From assembly GCA_039029535.1 (NCBI GenBank), contig JBCCFW010000114.1, positions 1 to 23,774 of the forward strand: DNA of 23,774 nt, given 5' to 3'. The position numbers were made by a program, and so were the translations under genes. Source of the DNA: JBCCFW01 sp039029535 (lineage in GTDB: Bacteria > Acidobacteriota > JBCCFW01). Below, one piece after another: positions 8,552 through 16,035 of this stretch. Position 1 is the first letter of the stretch. Each line of letters opens with the position of its first letter. The notes beneath the pieces are model-generated. The model ran no database searches and was not told where the DNA came from. It was given only the letters and a program-made list of their open reading frames with translations.

Positions 8552-9681
8552 CGGCACGCTGGCCCCCGCTCCTCCTCATCCTTATCTGTGCCGCGTGCCA
8601 GCAAGCGCCGCGCTGGACCTGGGACTTGCCCGAGGGCTTCCCCACGCCCTCGGTGCCCGAGACCAATCCCATGAGCGCGGAGAAGGTCGAGCTGGGACGT
8701 CATCTCTTCCACGACGTGCGGCTCTCCGGGAACGAGACGCAGAGCTGCGCGACCTGTCACGTTCAGGAGCTCGCCTTCACCGACGGTCGGGCCCAGGCCC
8801 TCGGCTCGACCGGAGAGCTCCACTCACGCTCGGCCATGGGCTTGACGAACGTCGCTTACAACTCGCGGCTGACCTGGGCCAACCACCTGATGTCGCAGCT
8901 CGAGGATCAGGCGATGGTCCCGCTCTTCGGCGACGTGCCGGTCGAGATGGGCCTGACCGAGGAGGAGGAGCTGCTGTCCCGACTCTGGAAGGACGAGGAC
9001 TACGTCCGTCTCTTCGCCGAGGCCTATCCGGACCAGCCGGATCCGATCAGCATGCCCAACGTGCTGCAGGCGATCGCCTCCTTCCAGCGCACCCTCCTCT
9101 CCGGTGACTCTCCCTACGACCGCTACACCCGGGGCGAGACGGACGCGATCTCCGACTCGGCGAAGCGAGGCATGCGGCTCTTCTTCTCCGAGCGCCTCGA
9201 GTGCTTCCACTGCCACGGTGGCTTCAACTTCTCGGACTCGGTCGACCACGCCGGCCTGGTCGAAGAGGAGCGGGCCTTTCACAACACCGGGCTCTACAAC
9301 GTGGACGGCGAGGGCGCCTACCCGAGCAGCGATCGCGGTCTCCACGAGCTGACCGATCGCCCGGAGGACATGGGCGCCTTCCGCGCGCCGACCCTGCGCA
9401 ACCTCGCCGTGACCGCGCCCTTCATGCACGACGGCTCCATCCCGGATCTCGCGGGCGTGCTGGACCATTACGCGGCCGGTGGTCGTCGCATCGAGAGCGG
9501 TCCGAACGCCGGCGACGGCAGCGCGAATCCCTACAAGGACGAGTTCGTCGTGGGCTTCATCCTGAACGAGCAGGAGAAGACCGACGTCCTGGCCTTCCTC
9601 GAGACCCTCACCGACGAGGGCTTCCTCACCGACCCGCGCTTCGCCAGCCCGTTCGGACAGTCCGATCCGGGGGGCTCGTGA
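8548..9681 (+). CDS. MbnH-like di-heme c-type enzyme (MauG/cytochrome c peroxidase family)
   Basis: The protein has 377 residues from the GTG at 8548. The same frame is open far upstream, but that part overlaps the MbnP-like gene and has no homology; the GTG begins a short signal with a lipobox-like ILICAAC. Two heme-binding motifs are present, CATCH (residues 67-71) and CFHCH (219-223), with the LGRHLFHD, TLRNLAVTAPFMHDGS and AGG blocks typical of the di-heme peroxidase/MauG superfamily. The size and partner gene point to the MbnH branch (metallo-mystery pair di-heme enzyme), which post-translationally oxidises its MbnP partner in the periplasm. Heme attachment would need a cytochrome c maturation system elsewhere. 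The stop is 89 bp before the response regulator, on the same strand. Confidence 0.88.
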   Translation: MTARWPPLLLILICAACQQAPRWTWDLPEGFPTPSVPETNPMSAEKVELGRHLFHDVRLSGNETQSCATCHVQELAFTDGRAQALGSTGELHSRSAMGLTNVAYNSRLTWANHLMSQLEDQAMVPLFGDVPVEMGLTEEEELLSRLWKDEDYVRLFAEAYPDQPDPISMPNVLQAIASFQRTLLSGDSPYDRYTRGETDAISDSAKRGMRLFFSERLECFHCHGGFNFSDSVDHAGLVEEERAFHNTGLYNVDGEGAYPSSDRGLHELTDRPEDMGAFRAPTLRNLAVTAPFMHDGSIPDLAGVLDHYAAGGRRIESGPNAGDGSANPYKDEFVVGFILNEQEKTDVLAFLETLTDEGFLTDPRFASPFGQSDPGGS

Positions 9682-9770
9682 CGGCCGCCGCCTGATCCTC
9701 CCAAGAGGCCACGAGTACCATCCCTGTCCGACGACGCGATCCTCGTGTCGGCATCGGGAGCCGTGACACC

Positions 9771-10457
9771 GTGCACGTCTTGGTCATCGAGGACGAGAAG
9801 GAGCTGCGGGAAGCCGTCGTGCGCCGGCTCCGAGCCGATGGGCACGGAGTCGACGAGGCCAGCGACGGCCGGAGCGCCGACGCGGCCATGGCGGTCCGCG
9901 AGCCAGCCGTCGTGGTCCTCGACCGCATGCTCCCCGACGGGGACTCGATCGAGCTCGTGCGACGCTGGCGAGAGGGTGGGCTCGGCGTCCCCATCCTGAT
10001 GCTCACCGCTCTCGATCAAGTCGGCGATCGAGTCGCCGGCCTGGAGGCGGGCGCCGACGACTACCTCGTCAAGCCCTTCGCGATGGCCGAGCTCCTGGCC
10101 CGGGTCGCAGCCCTGTCCCGGCGGCAGGACGTCGCGTCCCCGGCGCAGCTCCGGCTCGGTCCGCTGACCCTGGACACCGGTCGACGCGAAGTGCGCCGCG
10201 ACGGTGTCTTGCTCCCACTCCGGCCCAAGGAGCTCGTCCTCCTCGAGCTCCTCGCCACTCACGCCGGTCGGGTGGTCACGCGAGCCCAGATCGCCAGCGC
10301 CTGCTGGGACGAAGCCCAGGAGCCGAGCTCGAACGTCGAGGAAGTGTTGATCGCCTCCCTCCGCCGCAAGCTCGGCCGCCCCTCTCCCATCCGCACCGTC
10401 CGCGGTGCTGGCTACCTCCTCGAGAGCGACGGCGATGGACCTTCCGACGACGAGTGA
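9771..10457 (+). CDS. OmpR/PhoB-type response regulator
   Basis: The protein has 228 residues from the GTG at 9771, with GGGAG 10 nt upstream. The receiver domain (about 1-118) has the acidic pair E7-D8, phosphoacceptor D51 in VVVLDRMLPDG, T79 and K101 in DYLVKPF. Residues about 128-220 form a winged-helix DNA-binding domain (LRPKELVLLELLATHAGRVV, then RTVRGAGYLL). It is expected to bind direct repeats as a dimer when phosphorylated by the kinase that overlaps its 3' end. Its position just after the MbnP/MbnH trio suggests a role in envelope metal or oxidative sensing, which is inference. Confidence 0.92.
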   Translation: MHVLVIEDEKELREAVVRRLRADGHGVDEASDGRSADAAMAVREPAVVVLDRMLPDGDSIELVRRWREGGLGVPILMLTALDQVGDRVAGLEAGADDYLVKPFAMAELLARVAALSRRQDVASPAQLRLGPLTLDTGRREVRRDGVLLPLRPKELVLLELLATHAGRVVTRAQIASACWDEAQEPSSNVEEVLIASLRRKLGRPSPIRTVRGAGYLLESDGDGPSDDE

Positions 10458-11667
10458 GAAGCGGCTGCGAGGCCTCCTGATCTCGCTCAGTCTCACCTGG
10501 TTCGTGACCTGGAGTCTCGGCGTCGGCCTCCTCGCCGTGGTGGCCGTCGGGCTGAACGAACGTCTCCTCCGACAAGACCTCGACTCCCGCCTGGCGCTCG
10601 AAGCTACCGCCGCCTACGGCCTCGCCTATTTCGACGCGGAGGGTGTCTTCCACGACGAGCTGCTTCAGCTCGACGCCGAGTTGTTCGAGGACCTCGGCGA
10701 TCTCTGGATCCTCGTGCCGGGCTCACCACCGGTCGTGCACCTCGCACCCGAGGACCCGCTCCTCCCCGCCGAGGCCCTCGCCGACGTGGTTGCTCGGGTC
10801 GTCGCCGACGAGACCGATCACCTCGGCGACCTCAGCGGCGCCGACGGCTCCTTGCTCCGAGTCCACGCGATGCCGACGTATCGCGACGGCGTCCAGGAAC
10901 CCGCGCATGCGGCCATCGTCGTGGTCGCCGATCCCGGCCCACCGGCACGAGCCCACGCCGCCTTCGCGAGGAAGATCACATTCCTCTCACTGGGCATCGG
11001 CGCCCTCGGCATCGTGGTCGGGCTTCTCCTCGCGCGTTGGAGCCTTCGTCCGGCCATCCAGGCCCTGACTCGCGGTGAGCGCTTCCTCGTCGCGACGGCT
11101 CACGAGCTGCGCACGCCGGTGGCGTCGCTCCTGGCCACCTGCGAGTCGGGTCTCGCCGGGGACGAGCCCGCGGACCGCGCCCTCGAACGTGCCGCGCGCC
11201 TCGCCACCCGAACGGGCGAGGCGGTCGACCAGCTCCTCCTCCACGCGCGCTTGGACGCCGGTCATGCCGAGCTGCGGCGTCAGCCCCTGCGGCTCGATCT
11301 CCTGGTGGAGGCTTGCTGTCCCGAGACGGACGAGGTCGTCCTGGAGACGACGGAGTCCATCGTCGAGGCGGACGAGGTCCTCGTGCGAGTCGCCGTCCGC
11401 AACCTGCTCGACAACGCGTTGGCCCAGTCGGACGGGCCACCCCGAGTCACCGTCCACGACACGACCATCGTGGTCGAGGACGACGGACCCGGCTATCCAG
11501 CAGTCATCCTCGAGCTCGCCCGAGGCCCCTTCGCCGCGGCGCCGTCGTCGGGCGGTGCCGGCATCGGCCTGGCGACCTGCAAGATGATCGCGGAGCTGCA
11601 CGGAGGCGACCTGATCCTGACCAACCGCCCCGAGGGTGGCGCACGCGCCGTGCTCGAGCTGACCTAG
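10435..11667 (+). CDS. Transmembrane sensor histidine kinase without HAMP
   Basis: The protein has 410 residues. The ATG at 10435 overlaps the regulator by 23 nt, as expected for a translationally coupled pair. One membrane helix lies at about 12-35, an extracytoplasmic sensor region of about 140 residues follows, and a second helix lies at about 181-202. The phosphoacceptor His223 (AHELRTPVASL) comes only about 20 residues after that helix, so the usual HAMP linker of about 50 residues is missing or reduced to its LRP start. The ATP-binding domain has the N box NLLDNAL (323-329), G1 DDGPG (349-353) and G2 GAGIGL (374-379). The sensor region is acidic with a few His residues; no known sensor fold is recognised. 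The stop TAG lies at the left boundary of the fold-back element at 11664-11849. Confidence 0.9.
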   Translation: MDLPTTSEKRLRGLLISLSLTWFVTWSLGVGLLAVVAVGLNERLLRQDLDSRLALEATAAYGLAYFDAEGVFHDELLQLDAELFEDLGDLWILVPGSPPVVHLAPEDPLLPAEALADVVARVVADETDHLGDLSGADGSLLRVHAMPTYRDGVQEPAHAAIVVVADPGPPARAHAAFARKITFLSLGIGALGIVVGLLLARWSLRPAIQALTRGERFLVATAHELRTPVASLLATCESGLAGDEPADRALERAARLATRTGEAVDQLLLHARLDAGHAELRRQPLRLDLLVEACCPETDEVVLETTESIVEADEVLVRVAVRNLLDNALAQSDGPPRVTVHDTTIVVEDDGPGYPAVILELARGPFAAAPSSGGAGIGLATCKMIAELHGGDLILTNRPEGGARAVLELT

Positions 11668-11849
11668 TGTCCCAAGTCAGAGATTCGCATGCAGTCTCGG
11701 CGCGCCTCGGAGCCCCTGGCGTCGTTCTCCTCCCTCGAGAATCCTCACGTGGGGTTGGCCACGCTCCGGTTCTCTCGGTCGTTGGGCCTCGCCAGCGACT
11801 CCGATCCATCGCCGATCCAAGACATGAAATCTCTGACTCAGGACACTAG
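11664..11849. mobile_element. Palindromic MITE-like fold-back element (TA flanked)
   Basis: The outer ends are inverted repeats: 11667-11685 and 11828-11846 agree at 17 of 19 positions (GTGTCC, then AGTCAGAGATT, on both arms), and each is flanked by TA inside CTAG. The symmetry continues inward: CATG (11688-11691 with 11823-11826), TCGGCG, TCGGAG and CTGGCG blocks all have inverted partners. The centre is a perfect CGTGG/CCACG stem (11748-11752, 11759-11763) with a 6-nt loop. The 186 bp could therefore fold into one long imperfect hairpin. TA duplication with GTGTCC-like ends fits a non-autonomous element mobilised by an IS630/Tc1-mariner transposase. No transposase lies in the window. The left TA is within the stop codon of the histidine kinase, and the joined empty site would also read TAG. 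Confidence 0.75.
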
Positions 11850-11862
11850 CCTGCCGTCGGCG

Positions 11863-11881
11863 TGTCAGGTCGCTGTCAGGT
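11863..11881 (+). promoter_or_regulatory. Tandem TGTCAGGT repeat, candidate response-regulator operator
   Basis: The 8-mer TGTCAGGT occurs at 11863-11870 and again at 11874-11881, an exact 11-bp period, the spacing bound by tandem OmpR/PhoB-family dimers. It sits 20 bp before the ATG of the amidohydrolase and shortly after the two-component genes. Regulation by the adjacent regulator is inferred. No clear -10 element is visible beside it. Confidence 0.45.
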
Positions 11882-11901
11882 GGCCCCGTCATCCTCGGAC
11901 G

Positions 11902-13884
11902 ATGACGACCTGCCGCACGAGCCTCAGCTTCCTCCTCCTGCTCCTCGTCACTCTCCCTGCGCGAGCCGGTGAGGGTCCGCCAGCCGACCTCATCCTGCAC
12001 GGCGGCTTCTTCTACACCGTCGATCCGACACGCCCCAGCGCCAGCGCCGTCGCCGTGCGAGACGGTGTTCTGGTCCTCATCGGCAGTGATGCCGAGGCCC
12101 TGGCGCTGCGCGGCCCTCGAACCCACGTGCTCGATCTCGAGGGACGCATGGTCATGCCGGGTGCCCACGACAGTCACGTCCACATCCTCGAGGCCTTCCA
12201 TGCCGCCGGTGGCGGCTGTCCCCTCCCCACCGGACTGCCCCTCGATGACTACGTGCCGATCGTGAGCGACTGCCTGCCCGACGGCGAGGCCTCCGACTGG
12301 GTCCTCGGCTTCGGTCACTCGATCTTCGACCTCCGGAGCGAGATCGAAGCGGGTGCGAACCCTCGGGAGGCACTCGACGCCGCCGTGCCGGATCTTCCCG
12401 CCGCGTTCCTCGAAGGCACCTCGCACTCGGTCTGGGCGAACAGCCGGGCCCTCGAAGCCGTGGGCATCGATGCGTCCACTCCCGATCCGACCGGCGGCGT
12501 CATCTTGCGCGACCCGATGACCGGCGAGCCCAACGGCGTGCTCCTCGACGCGGCGGGAGAGCTCGTGTTCGACCTCGCGTTCACCCCCGGTCCGTCGCTC
12601 GACGACCTGAACGACAGCGCGCTTCTTCAGGGCTTGGAGCACGCCAACCGTCACGGCATCACCTCGCTGTGCGACGCGCGCTGCTACTGGCGCCGCGGCT
12701 ACGACACCGCCTGGGAGCGCGCACGGGACGCGGGGCAGCTCACCGTCCGCGCGGTCGTCGGGCTCTGGGCTTACCCCTACGAGACCGACGACGACGGCCA
12801 ACTCACCGAGCTGATCGCCCGCTACTCGAACGACCCCGACTCACGGCTCCGCTTCTCGCAGGTCAAGCTCTACTGCGACGGTGAGATCGAGCACAACACG
12901 GCCGCCTTGCACGAGCCCTACGAGGTCGACCCCACGTTCTTCGAGGGTCCTCTCGCCGGTCCTCGCGGTCTCAACTACTTCGACGAGACGCGTCTCACCC
13001 GCTACGTCACCGAGCTCGAGGCGGCGGGCTTCGATGCCCACGTCCACGCCATCGGCGATCGCGGCGTGACCGAGGCGCTCAACGCCATCGAGGCCGCGCG
13101 CATCGCCAACGGCGGGACGACCACGCCACGACATCGTCTGACCCACGTGAGCCTCGTCGACCCGGACGACGTGCCCCGCTTCGCCGCCCTGGACGTCACC
13201 GCCGACATCCAGCCACTGGAGCAGAACACCTTCGAGTGGCTCTACGACATCTACCTCGGACCCACCGTCATCCCCAGGAAGGCGCAACGACTCCGCGACC
13301 TGCACGAGGCGGGAGTGCGCGTGGTGCTGAGCAGCGACTTCGACGTCGGCGACATCTCGCCCTTCGCCGGCATGGAAGCGGCCCTGCGTCTCCGCACCCA
13401 GAGCCTGCCCGACATCGACGCCGCGATCCGTGCTTACACGATCGACGCCGCCTACCTCATGCGTCAGGAGGATCGGGTCGGCTCGCTCGAGATCGGCAAG
13501 CTCGCCGACCTCATCGTCCTCGACCGCAACATCACGACCATCCCCACCACGGAGCTCAGCGAGACCCAGGTGCTGTGGACTCTGCTGGAAGGGGGAGAGG
13601 TGTGGAGAGACCCGGCCTTCTGCCCACCGATCCCGACGTCGCCGTCAATCCGCGTGCGCAAGGACGAGCTCGGCAACGCCATCGTCCACTGGGATCAGGA
13701 CGTGTTCGCCGAGCGCTGGGAGCTCCTCTCGAATCCGCTGCCGAGCCTGCCGGCCCGCATGGACTTCGGCCTCGTGGCGACGACGACCGCCACGGAGGTC
13801 ACGGCGCCGGCCGCGGTCGACGGACCTGAAGGAGCGTTCTTCCTGGTCGACGCCCGCAACGCTTGCGATCAGGCCTCACCCTGA
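11902..13884 (+). CDS. Secreted amidohydrolase, family 3 (YtcJ-like)
   Basis: The protein has 660 residues from the ATG at 11902. The frame is open back into the fold-back element, but the chosen ATG begins a good signal peptide (RTSLSFLLLLLVTLPARA) and the upstream part has no homology. No strong ribosome site is visible. The metal-dependent TIM-barrel is complete: DSHVH (H92, H94), a likely carboxylated K322 in VKLYCDG, H380/H382 in AHVHAIGD, H415 in HRLTH and D479 in SSDFD. The family hydrolyses C-N bonds of varied substrates, and the substrate here is unknown. Residues about 575-660 are an added beta-rich module with FFLVDARNAC, like the tails of other exported proteins in this window. 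The gene may be controlled by the repeat at 11863-11881. Confidence 0.85.
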   Translation: MTTCRTSLSFLLLLLVTLPARAGEGPPADLILHGGFFYTVDPTRPSASAVAVRDGVLVLIGSDAEALALRGPRTHVLDLEGRMVMPGAHDSHVHILEAFHAAGGGCPLPTGLPLDDYVPIVSDCLPDGEASDWVLGFGHSIFDLRSEIEAGANPREALDAAVPDLPAAFLEGTSHSVWANSRALEAVGIDASTPDPTGGVILRDPMTGEPNGVLLDAAGELVFDLAFTPGPSLDDLNDSALLQGLEHANRHGITSLCDARCYWRRGYDTAWERARDAGQLTVRAVVGLWAYPYETDDDGQLTELIARYSNDPDSRLRFSQVKLYCDGEIEHNTAALHEPYEVDPTFFEGPLAGPRGLNYFDETRLTRYVTELEAAGFDAHVHAIGDRGVTEALNAIEAARIANGGTTTPRHRLTHVSLVDPDDVPRFAALDVTADIQPLEQNTFEWLYDIYLGPTVIPRKAQRLRDLHEAGVRVVLSSDFDVGDISPFAGMEAALRLRTQSLPDIDAAIRAYTIDAAYLMRQEDRVGSLEIGKLADLIVLDRNITTIPTTELSETQVLWTLLEGGEVWRDPAFCPPIPTSPSIRVRKDELGNAIVHWDQDVFAERWELLSNPLPSLPARMDFGLVATTTATEVTAPAAVDGPEGAFFLVDARNACDQASP

Positions 13885-13970
13885 GCCGACTCGAGCCTCC
13901 AGCACCCCACGCTCGGGGAAGTCGTGAAGGTCGAGCGCGCCCGCTGCTCGCCGCTCGGGCTCCGGAAGAC

Positions 13971-14243
13971 TCAGCCGGCGCGTCTCAGCACGAACCACCC
14001 GACCCCTGCCGTGACCATCGCCAGGAGGGCCAGGCCCCAGGGAGGAAGGAACGGGATCTCGATGGGCTGCTCCTCGAACGCCCCGATGTCGATGGGGCCG
14101 AACTCGCGTGCGAGCCCACGCTGATCGTTCGTGAGGCCGTCCGGGTTGCTGCCCACGTCGAGAGCCGGACTCCCCGCCAGCAGCGCGTGGGTCCGCGTCA
14201 TCCCACCGTTGTCAGCGAGCGGCCCCAGGCCGGGAGGATCCAT
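13971..14243 (-). pseudogene. Remnant of a choice-of-anchor/IPTL-CTERM surface protein
   Basis: The recognisable part is about 90 codons: GPLADNGGMTRTHALL, SPALDVGSN and GPIDIGAFE are the conserved end of choice-of-anchor beta-helix proteins. They are followed by IPFLPPWGLALLAMVTAG and a short LRRAG tail, an IPTL-CTERM-like sorting signal (Pro-rich start, membrane helix, basic end). The expected signal peptide and beta-helix, several hundred residues, are missing. The frame is open upstream to about 14408, but that sequence does not resemble the family. An ATG at 14241-14243 exists, though GGAGG abuts it with no spacing. I read this as a truncated gene. A functional short anchor protein is possible but unlikely without a secretion signal. 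Confidence 0.6.
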
Positions 14244-14431
14244 CCTCCAACCAGCCAGTTCATCGAACGCTTCACTTGCATCTCCTGCATGCTGAGCCAC
14301 GTCCTCGAATGGAGGCACGGCCAGGCCCAGGCAGCGGCCACGGTCTACGCAGCCTCCAGGTCGACCCGTGCGACACGCGTTCGAGGCAGGTCGTTCGAGC
14401 GATGCCATCGGCTCGTGCCAGGGGGAGCTCC

Positions 14432-15073
14432 GTGCGGTCCATCGTCTCTCCGCCCGACATCCGGAGCATCCGGCTCCCGCCCGACATGCGCGACGACGAC
14501 GTCCGCTTCTCCGAAGCCCTCGTCGAGCACTTCCTCTCGGAGCTGACGCGACCCGACGACGTCGTCCTCGATCCCTTCGCCGGCTACGGCACGACGCTCC
14601 TGGTCGCGGAGCGGATGGGCCGACACGGCTGGGGCGTCGAGCTCGATGAAGAACGAGCTGCGTTCGCGCGGTCGACGCTCAGTCACCCCGAGCGCCTCCT
14701 GCTCGGTGACTCCCGTCGGCTCGGCACGCTCGAGCTCCCCCAGGCCGACTTCTCCATCAGCTCACCGCCGTACATGGGTCGCAACGATCCCGAGGATCCA
14801 CTGACCGCCTACCGCGAGCCCGGCACGGGCTACGAGGACTACCTCCTCGGTCTTCGCAGCGTCTACGAGCAGGTCGGCAGCTTCATGAAGACGGGCGGCC
14901 ACGTCGTCGTCGAGGTGTCGAACATCCGAACGGAGCAGGGCGTGACACCGTTGGCCTGGGACCTCGCTCGCGAGCTCGGCGTGCTCTGGACGTTCCGTGG
15001 CGAGGTCGTCGTGGACCTGCAAGCGACGGGACACGGCTACGAGCACTCCTACGCGCTCGTCTACGAGACCTGA
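14432..15073 (+). CDS. SAM-dependent methyltransferase, DNA-methylase type
   Basis: The protein has 213 residues from a GTG at 14432, with GGGGGAG 4 nt upstream; the frame is open further upstream but without homology. The SAM-binding motif DPFAGYGTT (47-55) is followed by GVELDEE and the catalytic motif SSPPY (110-114). The SPPY motif is typical of amino-methyltransferases that act on N4-cytosine or N6-adenine in DNA, and related folds modify RNA guanine (Trm11 type). The order, motif I before SPPY, and the small size leave no obvious target-recognition domain. No restriction endonuclease gene is adjacent, so it looks like an orphan. The target, DNA or RNA, cannot be decided here. Confidence 0.75.
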   Translation: MRSIVSPPDIRSIRLPPDMRDDDVRFSEALVEHFLSELTRPDDVVLDPFAGYGTTLLVAERMGRHGWGVELDEERAAFARSTLSHPERLLLGDSRRLGTLELPQADFSISSPPYMGRNDPEDPLTAYREPGTGYEDYLLGLRSVYEQVGSFMKTGGHVVVEVSNIRTEQGVTPLAWDLARELGVLWTFRGEVVVDLQATGHGYEHSYALVYET

Positions 15074-15086
15074 GCCCTCGCCCCTT

Positions 15087-15099
15087 CTCGCGAAGCGAG
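15087..15099. terminator. Small hairpin between convergent genes
   Basis: CTCGC (15087-15091) and GCGAG (15095-15099) form a perfect 5-bp stem with a 3-nt loop in the 26-bp gap between two convergent stops. It has no T tract. It may mark transcript ends in both directions, but a stem this short can occur by chance. Confidence 0.25.
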
Positions 15100-15918
15100 T
15101 CAGCTCTCATCGAAGAAGCGGACGATCCGATTCCGCGCGACGAAGCCGGCTCGACCGATCGCCGTGCGCGAGGCGACGTTGCTCACCTCCGCCGAGCAGA
15201 TCGGCTTCCGGCCGTCGGCCACGCTCGAGGCGATCAGCCGCCTCAAGACACCGGTCGCCAAGCCCCGCCCCCGTTCCGACTCGGCGACGACGACACCGAC
15301 GTCGACGTGCTCGACGTCGTCCTCGCGGCCTCGACTCTCCCCGGTCGCGACCAAGCGACCCGACTCCCAACACCCGAAGAGCTCTCGACGTTCGATCAAG
15401 TTCGTGAAGTAGCCCTCGAGCCACTCGACGGGAGCTCCGGTCGCCGCCTTCGCGAAGTCGACCGCCTCCGAGAGCTGCGAGCTCTCCACCAGGTCCATTG
15501 CGAGACCCTCACTCGGGTCCTGCACCTCGGCACCGTCGGCGAGCTCGTACATGAGCGCGTTGACCTCGAAGCTCGCGTAACGATCGAGGCAGAGCGACAG
15601 GTAGCGTGGCTCGGCGGTGCTGACGAACGACCCCACGGTCGGGCCGACCGGCGAGCTCGCTCCACTCGTGACCAGGTCGAACAGCTCACTCGCCCTTCCT
15701 TCGCTGGAAGGAGCCACGAAGAACTGCAGGAGCTGGCCCTCGTCGTTCACGCAGCAGTAGCCGATGCAGGCCCCCTCCTCGTGGAAGGCGAAGTGACTCG
15801 ACTGGGGCAGGAAGCCGTGCAGCCACATGCCGTCGAGGATCGCGGTGGCCTGTTCGAGGTAGCTCCGCTTCATCTCCCTCAGCTCGTCCGCCGAGCTCAC
15901 TCTCCGCACTTCGACCAT
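15100..15918 (-). CDS. GNAT-family N-acetyltransferase
   Basis: The protein has 272 residues. The ATG at 15916-15918 is preferred because AAGGAG lies 6 nt before it (15925-15930); an ATG five codons earlier has no ribosome site. The C-terminal part (about residues 145-272) holds the acetyl-CoA motif A (VDVGVVVAESERGRGLA, with RGRGLA at 216-221) and the NVASRTAIGRAGF segment of motif B. The N-terminal half is a more degenerate segment that may be a second GNAT-like fold, as in tandem GNAT proteins. No substrate can be assigned. It is cytoplasmic by lack of a signal peptide and diverges from the deiminase gene at 16036 with a 117-bp shared promoter region. Confidence 0.8.
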   Translation of the reverse strand: MVEVRRVSSADELREMKRSYLEQATAILDGMWLHGFLPQSSHFAFHEEGACIGYCCVNDEGQLLQFFVAPSSEGRASELFDLVTSGASSPVGPTVGSFVSTAEPRYLSLCLDRYASFEVNALMYELADGAEVQDPSEGLAMDLVESSQLSEAVDFAKAATGAPVEWLEGYFTNLIERRELFGCWESGRLVATGESRGREDDVEHVDVGVVVAESERGRGLATGVLRRLIASSVADGRKPICSAEVSNVASRTAIGRAGFVARNRIVRFFDES

Positions 15919-15924
15919 GACGCG

Positions 15925-15930
15925 CTCCTT
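15925..15930 (-). promoter_or_regulatory. Ribosome binding site deciding the GNAT start
   Basis: On the minus strand this reads AAGGAG, 6 nt before the ATG at 15916-15918. It lies inside the codons that would follow the earlier ATG (15931-15933), so it favours the shorter protein. Confidence 0.55.
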
Positions 15931-16035
15931 CATCGGAGCAGGTTAGCTGAATCGGCCGAGACGCCCTCACCAGAGTGCTCTCGAGCCAACCCATCCGATA
16001 CCCTCCCCATCTACTCCGGCCCGAGCGAGCCCACC

